From positions 12,721 to 54,466 of the forward strand of contig NZ_JXLA01000031.1 of the NCBI RefSeq assembly GCF_001886185.1: 41,746 nt of DNA, in the 5' to 3' direction. Under the pieces are notes generated by a model that saw only the letters and a list, made by a program, of their open reading frames with translations, was not told the DNA's origin and did not search any database. The stretch's first letter is position 1, and each line of letters starts with the position of its first letter. Positions 32,595 to 41,692 of this stretch are shown piece after piece. The stretch is from Enterococcus raffinosus (GTDB lineage: Bacteria; Bacillota; Bacilli; Lactobacillales; Enterococcaceae). The position numbers were made by a program, and so were the translations under genes.

Positions 32595-32609
32595 AAAGGA
32601 TCGGAAGCG

Positions 32610-33215
32610 ATGAAAAAATTGATTTGTGTCGAGGATGTTGAACAGGCGCAGGCAGACGGAATAGCTTTATGCGTCGATGGAAATACGATAGTCACACCAG
32701 CGGCACAAGATTTGATTGAAGCCTTTCAACTACCCATCAAGGAATGCTGTGAAACGACGTTAACAGAAGCGGCTATTCCTAATGAGCTCGATAAGAATAC
32801 GCTAATCCAACTATTAAAGATGATTTTAGCAGGGGAAACGGCTTCATTCCAATGTGAACAGCATGACAGCGGCTTGAAAGTCGTAAAGGGTGAAAGTGTC
32901 AAAATGGCGCCCTTCGACACAGGTGATCCCAATGCCAAGGTCTACTATCAAGAGTTGATTAGTAAGGAAGAAGCACAGATCAGCGCCGGCTTTCTTGAAA
33001 TCGATCATTCCTCCTTTGACTGGGAGCTAACCTATGAGGAGATCGATTATGTGATCAGCGGCACTTTGGAGATTACGATCGAGGGTCAAACATTTACAGC
33101 CAATCCGGGAGACGTCGTCTTTGTGCCAAAAGACAGTAAGGTTACTTGGTGTTCACCAAACAAGGTGAAACTGTTTTACGCGACGTATCCAGCAAATTGG
33201 CCGGATTTGTTGTGA
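32610..33215 (+). CDS. EutQ-like cupin protein
   Basis: A 201-residue protein of the EutQ family. The N-terminal half is helical and variable; the C-terminal about 100 residues are a cupin barrel (FDWELTYEEIDYVISGTLEI, TFTANPGDVVFVPKDSKVTW, YATYPANWPDLL). Salmonella EutQ is reported to have acetate kinase activity and to matter for compartment assembly. No separate acetate kinase gene is present in the operon, so this protein could finish acetyl phosphate to acetate with ATP formation. The activity is inferred from the family. Confidence 0.88.
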   Translation: MKKLICVEDVEQAQADGIALCVDGNTIVTPAAQDLIEAFQLPIKECCETTLTEAAIPNELDKNTLIQLLKMILAGETASFQCEQHDSGLKVVKGESVKMAPFDTGDPNAKVYYQELISKEEAQISAGFLEIDHSSFDWELTYEEIDYVISGTLEITIEGQTFTANPGDVVFVPKDSKVTWCSPNKVKLFYATYPANWPDLL

Positions 33216-33258
33216 AATCCTTCCAACGAGCCGTGACTGACATTAAAGGAGCAAGAGT

Positions 33259-33915
33259 ATGAAAGCATTAGGATTAGTTGAAACAAAAGGGTTACTGGCA
33301 GCTGTCGAAGCCAGTGATGTCATGCTGAAAACGGCTGAAGTAACGTTGACTCAAAAAGAAGTTGTAGGCGGAGGTTTAGTGACCATTATGGTGCAGGGGG
33401 ATGTAGCCGCGGTAAAAACAGCCGTGGACGCTGCAGCATCAGCTGTGACAAATCTTGGAGAATCATTATTGGCGACGACACACGTGATCCCTCGACCAGA
33501 TGAGAGTTTACGATTGTTTGAAGCTGCCGCCGAAGTGGAAATCGAAACGAAAGCTGAAGCTGATAATCCAGCGGATGATCTCAACTTGCAAAATGATGAA
33601 GGGGTCGTTAAGTCAGAGAGTCAAGCAGCTAACGAAAAGCCAGAAGCTGAGACACTTCAGGAAGAGTCAAAGGAAACAGAAAATGATACGACACCTACTT
33701 CTCCTAGCCAAGAAATGACAGAAGTCTCGTACTCAGAACTAGGAAAAGCCGGCAAAACAGCAGAAATTGAAAACGAATTGTCTGCTATGAAGGTTTTAGA
33801 GCTGCGAAAGCTAGCGAAGAAGCAGCAAAACTTCTCTATTAATAAGAAGGATGTCCATAAAGCCAATAAAGAGCAGCTTATTGCGGCATTGATGCAGCAC
33901 TTCACTAAGAAGTAG
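33259..33915 (+). CDS. BMC-H shell protein with acidic linker and Rho_N/SAP-like tail
   Basis: A 218-residue protein. Residues 1-about 80 are a BMC domain (ALGLVETKGLLAAVEASDVM, KEVVGGGLVTIMVQGDVAAV, HVIPRP). About 90-165 is a Glu/Ser-rich disordered linker. About 170-218 resembles a Rho N-terminal or SAP helix-extension-helix fold (SAMKVLELRKLAKKQQNFSI, then KANKEQLIAALMQHF). EutK, a related shell protein, has a C-terminal helix-turn-helix with a suspected nucleic-acid role; here a different small domain takes that place. The lysine-rich tail could bind nucleic acid or an acidic partner. Lies between the EutQ-like gene and the active dehydrogenase. Confidence 0.85.
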   Translation: MKALGLVETKGLLAAVEASDVMLKTAEVTLTQKEVVGGGLVTIMVQGDVAAVKTAVDAAASAVTNLGESLLATTHVIPRPDESLRLFEAAAEVEIETKAEADNPADDLNLQNDEGVVKSESQAANEKPEAETLQEESKETENDTTPTSPSQEMTEVSYSELGKAGKTAEIENELSAMKVLELRKLAKKQQNFSINKKDVHKANKEQLIAALMQHFTKK

Positions 33916-33986
33916 ATCGATCAATTTGAAAAAAACACTGATTGCAGAGGCAGTCAGCAATTTAAGCGCTAAAGGAGTAAAAGAAA

Positions 33987-35531
33987 ATGACGACATTTGA
34001 CAAAGATTTATGCTCCGTCCAAGAAGCACGAGATTTGGCCCGCGCAGGACAGGCGGCAGCTCAAAAATTCGCGACATTTACTCAAGCACAAGTAGATGAC
34101 ATTTTGAAGAACATGAAGGATGCCGCAGAAAAATTTTCAGTTTGCTTAGCAAAAGCAGCGGTGGATGAAACAGGGTTTGGAAAGGTCGCGGATAAAGCTT
34201 ATAAGAATCATGCGGCGGGAGCTTTGCTATATGAAGAAATTAAAGATGAGAAAACTGTTGGGATCATTCACGAGGACACCACGAAGGGCACCTTCGATGT
34301 GGCGGAGCCTGTCGGATTAGTATTAGGGATTATTCCTTCCACCAATCCAACATCAACTGTGATTTTCAAAGCGATGGTCGCACTGAAATCGAGAAACGCG
34401 ATCGTCTTCGCACCGCATCCGGCTGCAGCTGAATGTACTAAAAAAGCAGCGGATATGATGAGCCGAGCCGCCGAAGCGGCAGGCGCGCCCAAAGGAATTA
34501 TTAGCTGTGTAACCACACCAACCATGGCCTCTACCAATGAGCTGATGCATGCAGCTGAGGTGAAATTAATTATCGCAACAGGTGGTCCTGGAATGGTGAA
34601 AGCGGCCTACAGCTCTGGAAAACCAGCGATTGGTGTGGGTGCGGGGAATTCTCCTGCCTATATCGAGAAAACCGCGGATGTGAAGAAAGCGATCAGTCAA
34701 ATCATTGCCAGCAAGACCTTTGACAATGGAACGATATGCGCATCCGAGCAATCAATCATTTGTGAAGAGAGCAATGAGGCGGCAGTCATCGCTGAATTGA
34801 AGGCACAAGGCGGCTACTTTATGTCAGAGAAAGAGACAGAAAAAGTTTGCGGATTGCTCTTCAAAGGCGGCAGTCATGCGATGAACGCTAAATTTGTTGG
34901 ACGAACACCGCAAGTGATCGCAGAAGCGGCTGGTTTTACTGTTCCTCATACGACCACAGTTTTGGTTGGTCGACAAAATGGTGTGGGTGCTGGAAATCCA
35001 TTGTCCTTTGAGAAATTAACCACCGTTCTAGCTTTCTACACCGTGAAGGATTGGGAAAAAGCTTGCCAACTGAGTATTGATTTATTACAAAACGGCATCG
35101 GGCATACGATGAGTATTCATACGAATGATCGGGATATTGTGTTGAAATTTGCCGCAAAACCGGCTTCTCGAATCTTAGTCAACACTGGCGGGAGTCAAGG
35201 TGGTACAGGAATCAGCACCGGTTTGCCAATCTCCTTCACTCTTGGATGTGGAACCTTTGGTGGAAGCTCTGTTTCTGAAAACGTTAGTCCGAAGCATCTA
35301 TTAAATATTAAGAAGGTGGCCTATGGCTTAAAGGATGTTACGACTTTAGTCACTGAAGACAACAGCTTCACACATCCAGAACTGGAAGAGCCCATCGATG
35401 CATGTTTGACCACTCAAACAGCTACTAGCGAGCCAAAAGGCGGGGATTCAGAAGAACTCAATTTCTCTGCTGCTGAATTATCTGAGTTAGCGGAGGTTGT
35501 TCGAAAAGTCTTAACCACCATGAATGCCTAA
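33987..35531 (+). CDS. CoA-acylating acetaldehyde dehydrogenase (CutF/EutE-like)
   Basis: A 514-residue acylating aldehyde dehydrogenase. The catalytic Cys251 is present in FDNGTICASEQSII; GLVLGIIPSTNPTSTVIFKA and GVGAGNSPAYIEKTADV mark the nucleotide-binding domain. It converts acetaldehyde, NAD+ and CoA into acetyl-CoA. The C-terminus has a Thr/Ser/Gly-rich linker and a final amphipathic helix (AAELSELAEVVRKVLTTMNA) of the kind used as an encapsulation peptide. It is the active counterpart of the Cys-less paralog at 23625. A TAAAGGAG site precedes the ATG. Confidence 0.95.
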   Translation: MTTFDKDLCSVQEARDLARAGQAAAQKFATFTQAQVDDILKNMKDAAEKFSVCLAKAAVDETGFGKVADKAYKNHAAGALLYEEIKDEKTVGIIHEDTTKGTFDVAEPVGLVLGIIPSTNPTSTVIFKAMVALKSRNAIVFAPHPAAAECTKKAADMMSRAAEAAGAPKGIISCVTTPTMASTNELMHAAEVKLIIATGGPGMVKAAYSSGKPAIGVGAGNSPAYIEKTADVKKAISQIIASKTFDNGTICASEQSIICEESNEAAVIAELKAQGGYFMSEKETEKVCGLLFKGGSHAMNAKFVGRTPQVIAEAAGFTVPHTTTVLVGRQNGVGAGNPLSFEKLTTVLAFYTVKDWEKACQLSIDLLQNGIGHTMSIHTNDRDIVLKFAAKPASRILVNTGGSQGGTGISTGLPISFTLGCGTFGGSSVSENVSPKHLLNIKKVAYGLKDVTTLVTEDNSFTHPELEEPIDACLTTQTATSEPKGGDSEELNFSAAELSELAEVVRKVLTTMNA

Positions 35532-35567
35532 GCTTTCTGATGTAAATAAAGAAATAAAGGAGTACAA

Positions 35568-36203
35568 ATGGAAGATTATGAAGTGATTCTAAATGCCATC
35601 ATGGCGCATTTAAATCCTGAAGACAAACCGAAAGACGATACGATTCCTGTTGGGATTTCGAACCGCCATATTCATTTAAGTCAAGCGGCAGTCGATAAAT
35701 TATTCGGCAATCAGTATCAATTAACTAAGCTAAAGGACTTGTCTCAGCCTGGCCAATACGCCTGCAAGGAATGTGTCACGCTTGCTGGTCCCAAAGGTGT
35801 AATCGAGAAGGTGCGTGTCTTAGGGCCAGTCAGATCAGCGACACAAGTAGAAATCTTGCAAAGCGATACCTTTAAATTAGGAGTAATGGGAGCCCTGCGG
35901 TTGTCAGGTGATTTAGCCAATACTCCTGGAATCACCCTGATTGGGCCAAACGGTTCCTATGAAATTCAGCAGGGAGTAATTATTGCCAAACGTCACATCC
36001 ATATGTTACCAGAACAAGCTGAGCAATTTGGTGTGACTGACGGTCAAGTCGTCTCTATCGATTTTGAAGGAGAACGCGGCGGAAGCTTAAACAATGTAGT
36101 AATTCGCGCGACTGCGAATTCAGGCTTGGAGTGTCATATTGATACCGAAGAAGCCAATGCTCTTGGCGTTATGCCAGGAACATCAATAAAAATTAGAAAA
36201 TAA
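35568..36203 (+). CDS. Phosphate propanoyl/acetyltransferase PduL (CutH-like)
   Basis: A 211-residue PduL-type phosphotransacylase. The two zinc-binding barrels are seen in GISNRHIHLSQAAVDKLF (His34, His36) and IIAKRHIHMLPEQAEQFG. The N-terminal about 22 residues (EDYEVILNAIMAHLNP) form an amphipathic helix typical of PduL encapsulation peptides. It would turn acetyl-CoA into acetyl phosphate and recycle CoA inside the compartment. It lies between the active dehydrogenase and the last shell gene. Confidence 0.95.
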   Translation: MEDYEVILNAIMAHLNPEDKPKDDTIPVGISNRHIHLSQAAVDKLFGNQYQLTKLKDLSQPGQYACKECVTLAGPKGVIEKVRVLGPVRSATQVEILQSDTFKLGVMGALRLSGDLANTPGITLIGPNGSYEIQQGVIIAKRHIHMLPEQAEQFGVTDGQVVSIDFEGERGGSLNNVVIRATANSGLECHIDTEEANALGVMPGTSIKIRK

Positions 36204-36221
36204 TTTAGGAGGAATACAAAA

Positions 36222-36503
36222 ATGAAATCAGATGCATTAGGAATGATCGAAACAAAAGGATTAATCGGATCAATTGAAGCAGCAGACGCAATGGTGAAAG
36301 CGGCGAATGTGACCTTAGTCGGGAAAGAACGTGTCGGCGGCGGAATCGTGACCGTCTTGGTACGTGGAGATGTCGGTGCAGTGAAGGCGGCAACGGATGC
36401 TGGTGCAGCAGCGGCGCAGCGTGTAGGTGAATTACTATCTGTTCACGTTATTCCACGCCCTCATTCAGAGGTAGAAACAATTTTACCATCAACCAACGCT
36501 TAG
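36222..36503 (+). CDS. BMC-H shell hexamer protein (last copy)
   Basis: A 93-residue BMC-domain protein, highly similar to the first gene of the operon ([53 protein letters not shown]). Most differences are conservative and the last few residues vary. TTTAGGAGGA precedes the ATG, one of the strongest sites in the operon, so it may be a major facet protein. A terminator follows. Confidence 0.95.
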   Translation: MKSDALGMIETKGLIGSIEAADAMVKAANVTLVGKERVGGGIVTVLVRGDVGAVKAATDAGAAAAQRVGELLSVHVIPRPHSEVETILPSTNA

Positions 36504-36524
36504 AAGTTCGCTGTTGAGAAATAG

Positions 36525-36583
36525 CTGTACATACTCTTAGATTCTCTTCCAACGTGGGAATCAAAGGTATGTACAGTTTTTTT
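36525..36583 (+). terminator. Operon-end terminator of the cut/BMC cluster
   Basis: CTGTACATAC pairs with GTATGTACAG, followed by TTTTTTT. Inside the loop a second stem GATTC/GAATC with CC/GG extends the structure. It lies about 20 bases after the last shell gene. Confidence 0.93.
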
Positions 36584-36953
36584 GTTCAGGATAAAAAAAT
36601 TCTGAGGTAATTCTGAACCTGTAGGAAAATAAAATGAATACAACTTTGTGTGGAATGATTATTTTAAATGATTACATACGTTCTTTTAAAATAAATATTT
36701 ATTATAATAAGATAATAGTTAGTTTGGTTAAGATAACTGTTTTGTTGGTAAAACCATTTTTTATCCTATGATTGATCAATGAAATCCTTTAACACAAAGA
36801 GATTATTTTTGAAAGGAAGATAAGGTTAGAAAAATAAAATATTTTCATGCGGTTCGATTTGTGATATGATTAGCCAAAAATAATAAAAGTGTAATAGACG
36901 ATTGTAGTTTTGTTAAGATGTGTAGTCTGTTTTTTATAGTTAAGGTGTTTTAG
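36584..36953. other. Intergenic region before proB
   Basis: About 370 AT-rich bases. A plausible but weak promoter is TTTTCA (36842-36847), 17 bases, TATGAT (36865-36870). No T-box, riboswitch or small gene was recognised. Confidence 0.45.
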
Positions 36954-37730
36954 ATGAGAGAAGAAATCAAAGAAGCGGATATTATTGTAATAAAGGTGGG
37001 GACCAGCTTATTGGTCTCACCAGAAAACGGTGTGAGTGAGTCAGCGATATTTAAGCTGGCTAGCGTGTTATCGGAATTGACCACCAGTGGGAAGCGTCTG
37101 ATTTTAGTTTCATCTGGTGCTGTTGGTGTGGGCATTACGCAATTAGGTGACGTATCGAAATATGCGGCAGCAGCGGTCGGCCAAGGAATTTTAACGGGTT
37201 TGTATGAGGATGCGTTTAAGGAGCACCAGCAAAAAATCGGTCAGCTTCTACTAAGTCGAGAGGTTCTAGAGCAGCCAAATAGTCGTCAGGCGTTTATTCA
37301 AACACTGCAGGAACTTCTGGCCCATCAAATAATTCCGATTATTAACGAAAATGATGCGGTAACGATAGATGGGGAAGGGCACCAAATGAAGTTTGAAGAC
37401 AATGATGAGTTGTCCTTATTAGTAGCTGAGGCGGTGCAGGCGGATCTATTAGTGATGCTGACGGACGTAAACGGCCTTTATTCTGAGAATCCTTTGTTGA
37501 ATGAAGAAGCGACGATGATTCAGCATTTAAGTGAGATTGATCAATGCTTACTGGAAGAATCTGATCCTCATTTAGGAGAATTGAGCCGTGGAGGCATTCG
37601 CAGTAAGTTGAAGACTGCGACCGGTGCATTAACCGCCAATATTTCCATGGTACTAGCCAATGGAAAGAGCCCTCAGGTATTGTTCGATATTTTAGCAGAA
37701 CGCGAGGTTGGCACACTATTTAAGAAATGA
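36954..37730 (+). CDS. proB: Glutamate 5-kinase (ProB)
   Basis: A 258-residue amino acid kinase. IIVIKVGTSLLVSPENGVSE is at the start, LILVSSGAVGVGITQLG follows, then IIPIINENDAVTI, DLLVMLTDVNGLYSENP and GGIRSKLKTATGAL, all ProB signatures. It phosphorylates the gamma-carboxyl of glutamate, the first step of proline synthesis. It has no C-terminal PUA domain, as in many Firmicutes. Unusually, the next gene is not proA but a giant peptidase, so its role here may be catabolic or specialised. Two bases separate it from the earliest downstream codon; AAGGTG precedes the ATG. Confidence 0.9.
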   Translation: MREEIKEADIIVIKVGTSLLVSPENGVSESAIFKLASVLSELTTSGKRLILVSSGAVGVGITQLGDVSKYAAAAVGQGILTGLYEDAFKEHQQKIGQLLLSREVLEQPNSRQAFIQTLQELLAHQIIPIINENDAVTIDGEGHQMKFEDNDELSLLVAEAVQADLLVMLTDVNGLYSENPLLNEEATMIQHLSEIDQCLLEESDPHLGELSRGGIRSKLKTATGALTANISMVLANGKSPQVLFDILAEREVGTLFKK

Positions 37731-37744
37731 CGGGAGGAAAAGCG

Positions 37745-40700
37745 ATGTTAAAGGTACAAGGTGGACAATCCTTTAGTAAACAACGAGAAGCGATTCAAGT
37801 GGCCTTACTTTCTGGATTTTACTGTGAACAGACAACCTTTCCAATTGCCAGCACAGAAGTAGGCGAAGCCGCGCCATCATTGCAGGAGTTGGCAGCGAAG
37901 CAAAAAGTCGATGGAGAAGGCGTGCAAGTGCCAGAGAATTATCAAGCGGTGAATGAGTACACCGACAAAATGATGATTTTTGACTGGCGTGAGGAAACAG
38001 GCTTAGAGAAGCTTTTCAGCATTGGGCCTTTTATAAAGGATCAAAATAATGACTTATTGCCGGATGAGCTGACGGTCAAAATGATTCTACCAGAAAAATG
38101 TGACGCATCTTTCGTGACAGCCGCCAGTAATCTAGCCTTTCGTTTAGGGATGGAAACAACAGCGATTAGTGATTGGCTCCTTGTTGAAAATTATCAAGGC
38201 GGTCCCGCCATTCTTTTTCGTGAAGCGGAAAGTTGTCAAATTCGGCAGCAAGACGAGTTGGTGATCATCGAAGGTCGCGGCAAGGAGCTAGAAGAATTCT
38301 CAGCAATTATCTGTGAGCAGTTCCCAAAGCTTTCAAGCTTTGAAACCTGGACCAGTTATCTGCAAAAGCTGGTAGACGGCTTTTTGCTGAAAAATCTGGA
38401 TGGGCAATTGGCCTATGCGTCGAGTATCTCAGATCAGAAGGTCACTGCCTACGTTTCTCCTGAAATCACGCAGCGGCAAGCAGAAATTGAGGCAGCATTG
38501 CCTGAAATAAGCTTTGTGAATCATCGCTCGATGGTGAAAAGCTGGCAGAAATCCTTTGATTTAGACTGGGAAGTGGATGTGTTTTTATCCGAATTGACTG
38601 CTGTTTACTCGAAGTTACAGCCAGGAGATCAGATTGAGATTCAAGGAGTTTTAAGCGAAGACCGCCAAGTACGAGCAGAGCTAAAAGACAAAATTGAAGC
38701 AGAATTGCAGGCGCGTCAGGTAACCGGAACCGTTGAGTTGATTTGCGCTCATAAGCAAGGCTATTCGTGGATTGACGAAATTATCTTACCTACACTGAAA
38801 AGTCAGAAAATTGAAAAAGTTACGATCAATTTCAAGCCTTTTTTACCTGAAGGGATCACCGAGTGGACGGATGAAGCGGGCGCGACCCCAACCTATAACA
38901 ATGTGGATGGGGATGATCCTGAGAAATGGAACGACTTGCCGATTCGCTATTTGCAGGAGCTGTATCCGATTCAAGACAATCTCATAACTGCACTGGATTT
39001 GTCGGTTGATCAGATCGAGTTTGCGACGTATTCCGGTACAGAAGAGCTGACCTATGAAGTATTAGCGGAAACGGAGACCGGCATTGAGCGTTGGACCTAT
39101 CAGGCCAGCTATTCGGAAAGAACCTATTTATCCGCTTATCCTGGAATGGGTAAGGTTCATCCGCCGACGGGTCGAATTCAAGTGACAATTAACGGAGAGT
39201 GCTGTTTATCTAAGCAATTCGCAACAGATGTCGAAAAAATTTGGACGCTGTATCAAGAGGAAGTGCTGCCGACTACTCGTGCGTGGGTCGAAGAACATGG
39301 AAAAGATCAATTGACTATAGAACAGCAGCCCTTTTTCGCGCAGTTGAAATTAGCTATTTCTGCTAGTGAGCCGAATGAGCAATTGGCAAGTCGTAATGAC
39401 TTATTGTCAAGTTTGGATGCGCTGCATGAGGATATTTACTTTGCTGGTGCGGATTATTTTAAAAACTATGGATTAGAAGCTCGCGGTGCAATGTTTGAAG
39501 AGCCGGGGCTGATTTTACCTGTGATCCGTCAGGAGATCGGCAGGCCGCAATTTGAAGCAACGATTTTTGATCATGTAAAAAAAGAACCGCAAATTTTGGC
39601 GGGCGATCATGTGTTGCCTCATCCTAAGGAGCGCAAAGAAGTCCAGTGTACGCTTCATTCCATCACGTATCAGCAGGGAAAATTGATCGCGACGATCCAG
39701 ATCGAGGGTGTAGCTCCTGAAGTGGTAGAGGCATATGCAAGCTTGCTAGAAAAAGATCTTGTCGCAAAAGAATTTGAATTTGATTTATACGATCAGCTTA
39801 TTTTTCAGGTGGCGGATCAGCACTTTTTGGTGAAGCAAACGCCGAAAACGACAAAGATTTCCCAGGATTTGACGATTGATCAAATCAATCTCTACCCCGA
39901 TCAAGTGATCGGTTATGAAGAATACTTAGAAATCATTCAACAGCTGAAGCGTGTGCCGCAGCTTGAGGTCTATAAAATCGCGAACTCCTATTTAGGACGA
40001 GAAATTTATGCGATTGAATTCGTATCGCAGGCAGCGCAAACAGGATACGTCTCCAGAACCAAACGGCTGACCAACTATCCCTCAGAAATCATTAACGCGC
40101 GGCATCACGCCAACGAAGTTTCAGGAACCAACGGCGCTTTCCTACTATTGAAGGAATTATTGACTGATTCGAAGTATCACGGGATTGCTGATCGGTTGAA
40201 TTTGGTTCTTGTTCCCTTAGAAAATGTGGACGGGGCGGCGATTCATTATGAATTGCAGAAGGATAATCCTGAATGGAAGCTGCATGTTGCTCGTTTCAAT
40301 GGTGTGGGGAAAGAATTTTATTATGAGTACTTCAATCTCGATACCAACTATCCAGAGGCAATGGGGATGACAAGACTTTACGAACGGTTTGTTCCAGATG
40401 TCATGGTTGATAATCATGGCGTACCTACTCACGAGTGGGAGCAGCCATTTTCGGGCTATACATCGCCTTCTTATAAGGGCTTTTGGCTGCCACGCTCCTT
40501 ATTATACGGCTATTTCTGGGTGCCTACGAATGAAGAATATCGTTCAAATATTGTATTGAACAAAAAAATTGAAGACGCGATCGCAGAAGCGATTGGTGCG
40601 GTTCCTGAGATGAAACAGTGGAATGAAGAATGGGCGGCACAATTTGAAACCTATGCTCATAAATGGCTGCCGAAGCTCTTTCCAGCTGAGTATTACAAGG

Positions 40701-40984
40701 AAATGATCAATTACTGGATCGGTTTTGCGGCTGATCCACAGCATCGCTATCCGTCTATTCGCTTCCCTTGGCTGACTTCAGTCGCCTATACCAGTGAGGT
40801 TGCGGATGAGACTTCACAGGGAGATTACTTAACCTTATGTGCGCAAGCGCACGTGGTGCATGACTTAGCCACCATTGATTTATTACTGGCGGCCACCACG
40901 CTTTATCAAACTTCGACTGTTTTAAAGACAGAAGAAATTGCTATTAGTCATACTCGGCTTCGACCGATTATTGCAACAACTTAA
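37745..40984 (+). CDS. Very large cytoplasmic M14-type zinc carboxypeptidase-like protein
   Basis: A 1079-residue protein with no signal peptide or membrane segment. The N-terminal about 700 residues are not recognised. The C-terminal part carries an M14 metallopeptidase: NARHHANEVSGTNGAFLLL (about residue 785) supplies the HxxE zinc ligands, and VDNHGVPTHEWEQPF (about 889) the third His. M14 enzymes include carboxypeptidases and gamma-glutamyl-type peptidases such as murein-peptide amidases. The start at 37745 is chosen because GGGAGG lies seven bases upstream; the ATG at 37727 overlaps proB. Operon partners proB and a DUF969 permease suggest metabolism of a glutamyl compound; that is inference. 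Confidence 0.75.
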   Translation: MLKVQGGQSFSKQREAIQVALLSGFYCEQTTFPIASTEVGEAAPSLQELAAKQKVDGEGVQVPENYQAVNEYTDKMMIFDWREETGLEKLFSIGPFIKDQNNDLLPDELTVKMILPEKCDASFVTAASNLAFRLGMETTAISDWLLVENYQGGPAILFREAESCQIRQQDELVIIEGRGKELEEFSAIICEQFPKLSSFETWTSYLQKLVDGFLLKNLDGQLAYASSISDQKVTAYVSPEITQRQAEIEAALPEISFVNHRSMVKSWQKSFDLDWEVDVFLSELTAVYSKLQPGDQIEIQGVLSEDRQVRAELKDKIEAELQARQVTGTVELICAHKQGYSWIDEIILPTLKSQKIEKVTINFKPFLPEGITEWTDEAGATPTYNNVDGDDPEKWNDLPIRYLQELYPIQDNLITALDLSVDQIEFATYSGTEELTYEVLAETETGIERWTYQASYSERTYLSAYPGMGKVHPPTGRIQVTINGECCLSKQFATDVEKIWTLYQEEVLPTTRAWVEEHGKDQLTIEQQPFFAQLKLAISASEPNEQLASRNDLLSSLDALHEDIYFAGADYFKNYGLEARGAMFEEPGLILPVIRQEIGRPQFEATIFDHVKKEPQILAGDHVLPHPKERKEVQCTLHSITYQQGKLIATIQIEGVAPEVVEAYASLLEKDLVAKEFEFDLYDQLIFQVADQHFLVKQTPKTTKISQDLTIDQINLYPDQVIGYEEYLEIIQQLKRVPQLEVYKIANSYLGREIYAIEFVSQAAQTGYVSRTKRLTNYPSEIINARHHANEVSGTNGAFLLLKELLTDSKYHGIADRLNLVLVPLENVDGAAIHYELQKDNPEWKLHVARFNGVGKEFYYEYFNLDTNYPEAMGMTRLYERFVPDVMVDNHGVPTHEWEQPFSGYTSPSYKGFWLPRSLLYGYFWVPTNEEYRSNIVLNKKIEDAIAEAIGAVPEMKQWNEEWAAQFETYAHKWLPKLFPAEYYKEMINYWIGFAADPQHRYPSIRFPWLTSVAYTSEVADETSQGDYLTLCAQAHVVHDLATIDLLLAATTLYQTSTVLKTEEIAISHTRLRPIIATT

Positions 40985-40999
40985 GGAGGAAATTTTTAT

Positions 41000-41680
41000 A
41001 TGGAATTAGTTAAATTAATAGGTATCTTAATCGTAATTGTCGGCTTTGCGCTAAAATTGGATTCAATTTTGATTATTTTAGTAGCTGCCGTAGTTACAGC
41101 GCTCACCGGCGGGTTAGGTGTAGAAGGGTTACTAACGACCCTGGGAACAAGCTTTGTTTCAAACCGTTCAATGGCAATTTTCATTCTAATCATGCTTGTA
41201 ACAGGAACCTTGGAACGAAATGGCTTGAAGGAATCTGCAGCGAAATTAATCAGTAAAATCAAGAATGCGTCAGCTGGTGCGGTTATCGGTGCCTACGGAA
41301 TTATGCGTTCCATCTTTGCGGCCTTTAACATCAGCTTTGGTGGGGTAGCTGGATTTGTACGTCCGATTATCATGCCGATGGTGATCGGTTCGATCGAAGC
41401 TAAAGGCAAGGAACCAGAAGAGGACTATGTGGAAGAGCTGAAGGGCATGTCTTCAGGAATGGAAAATATCGCATGGTTCTTCTTCCAAGTATTGTTCGTC
41501 GGCGGACCGGGAGCGTTATTGGTGCAAGCGACATTGAAGGATTTAGGTTACGAAACCAGCCTGCTTGATCTAGCCAAGGTTGAAATTCCCGTTGCGTTAT
41601 TTGCCGTCATCGTGGCGATTGTTTATTACTTCTTAAAAGACCGCAAATTATACAAAAAATACTACGGCAGTAAGAAATAG
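41000..41680 (+). CDS. DUF969 family membrane protein (permease subunit)
   Basis: A 226-residue membrane protein with about six helices. The start MELVKLIGILIVIVGFALKL, the loop GTSFVSNRSMAIFILIMLVT and the central IRSIFAAF-like stretch (MRSIFAAFNISFGGVAGFVR) fit DUF969. DUF969 proteins are normally encoded next to DUF979 and often near pyroglutamyl peptidase, so a 5-oxoproline or similar transport role has been suggested. Here it follows the M14-type gene after 15 bases with AAGGAGGAA. Confidence 0.87.
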   Translation: MELVKLIGILIVIVGFALKLDSILIILVAAVVTALTGGLGVEGLLTTLGTSFVSNRSMAIFILIMLVTGTLERNGLKESAAKLISKIKNASAGAVIGAYGIMRSIFAAFNISFGGVAGFVRPIIMPMVIGSIEAKGKEPEEDYVEELKGMSSGMENIAWFFFQVLFVGGPGALLVQATLKDLGYETSLLDLAKVEIPVALFAVIVAIVYYFLKDRKLYKKYYGSKK

Positions 41681-41692
41681 GGAGGAACATAC

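Noticed and set aside
36584-36953. T-box or amino acid riboswitch before proB
   Set aside because: No T-box sequence, specifier stem or terminator/antiterminator pair was found.
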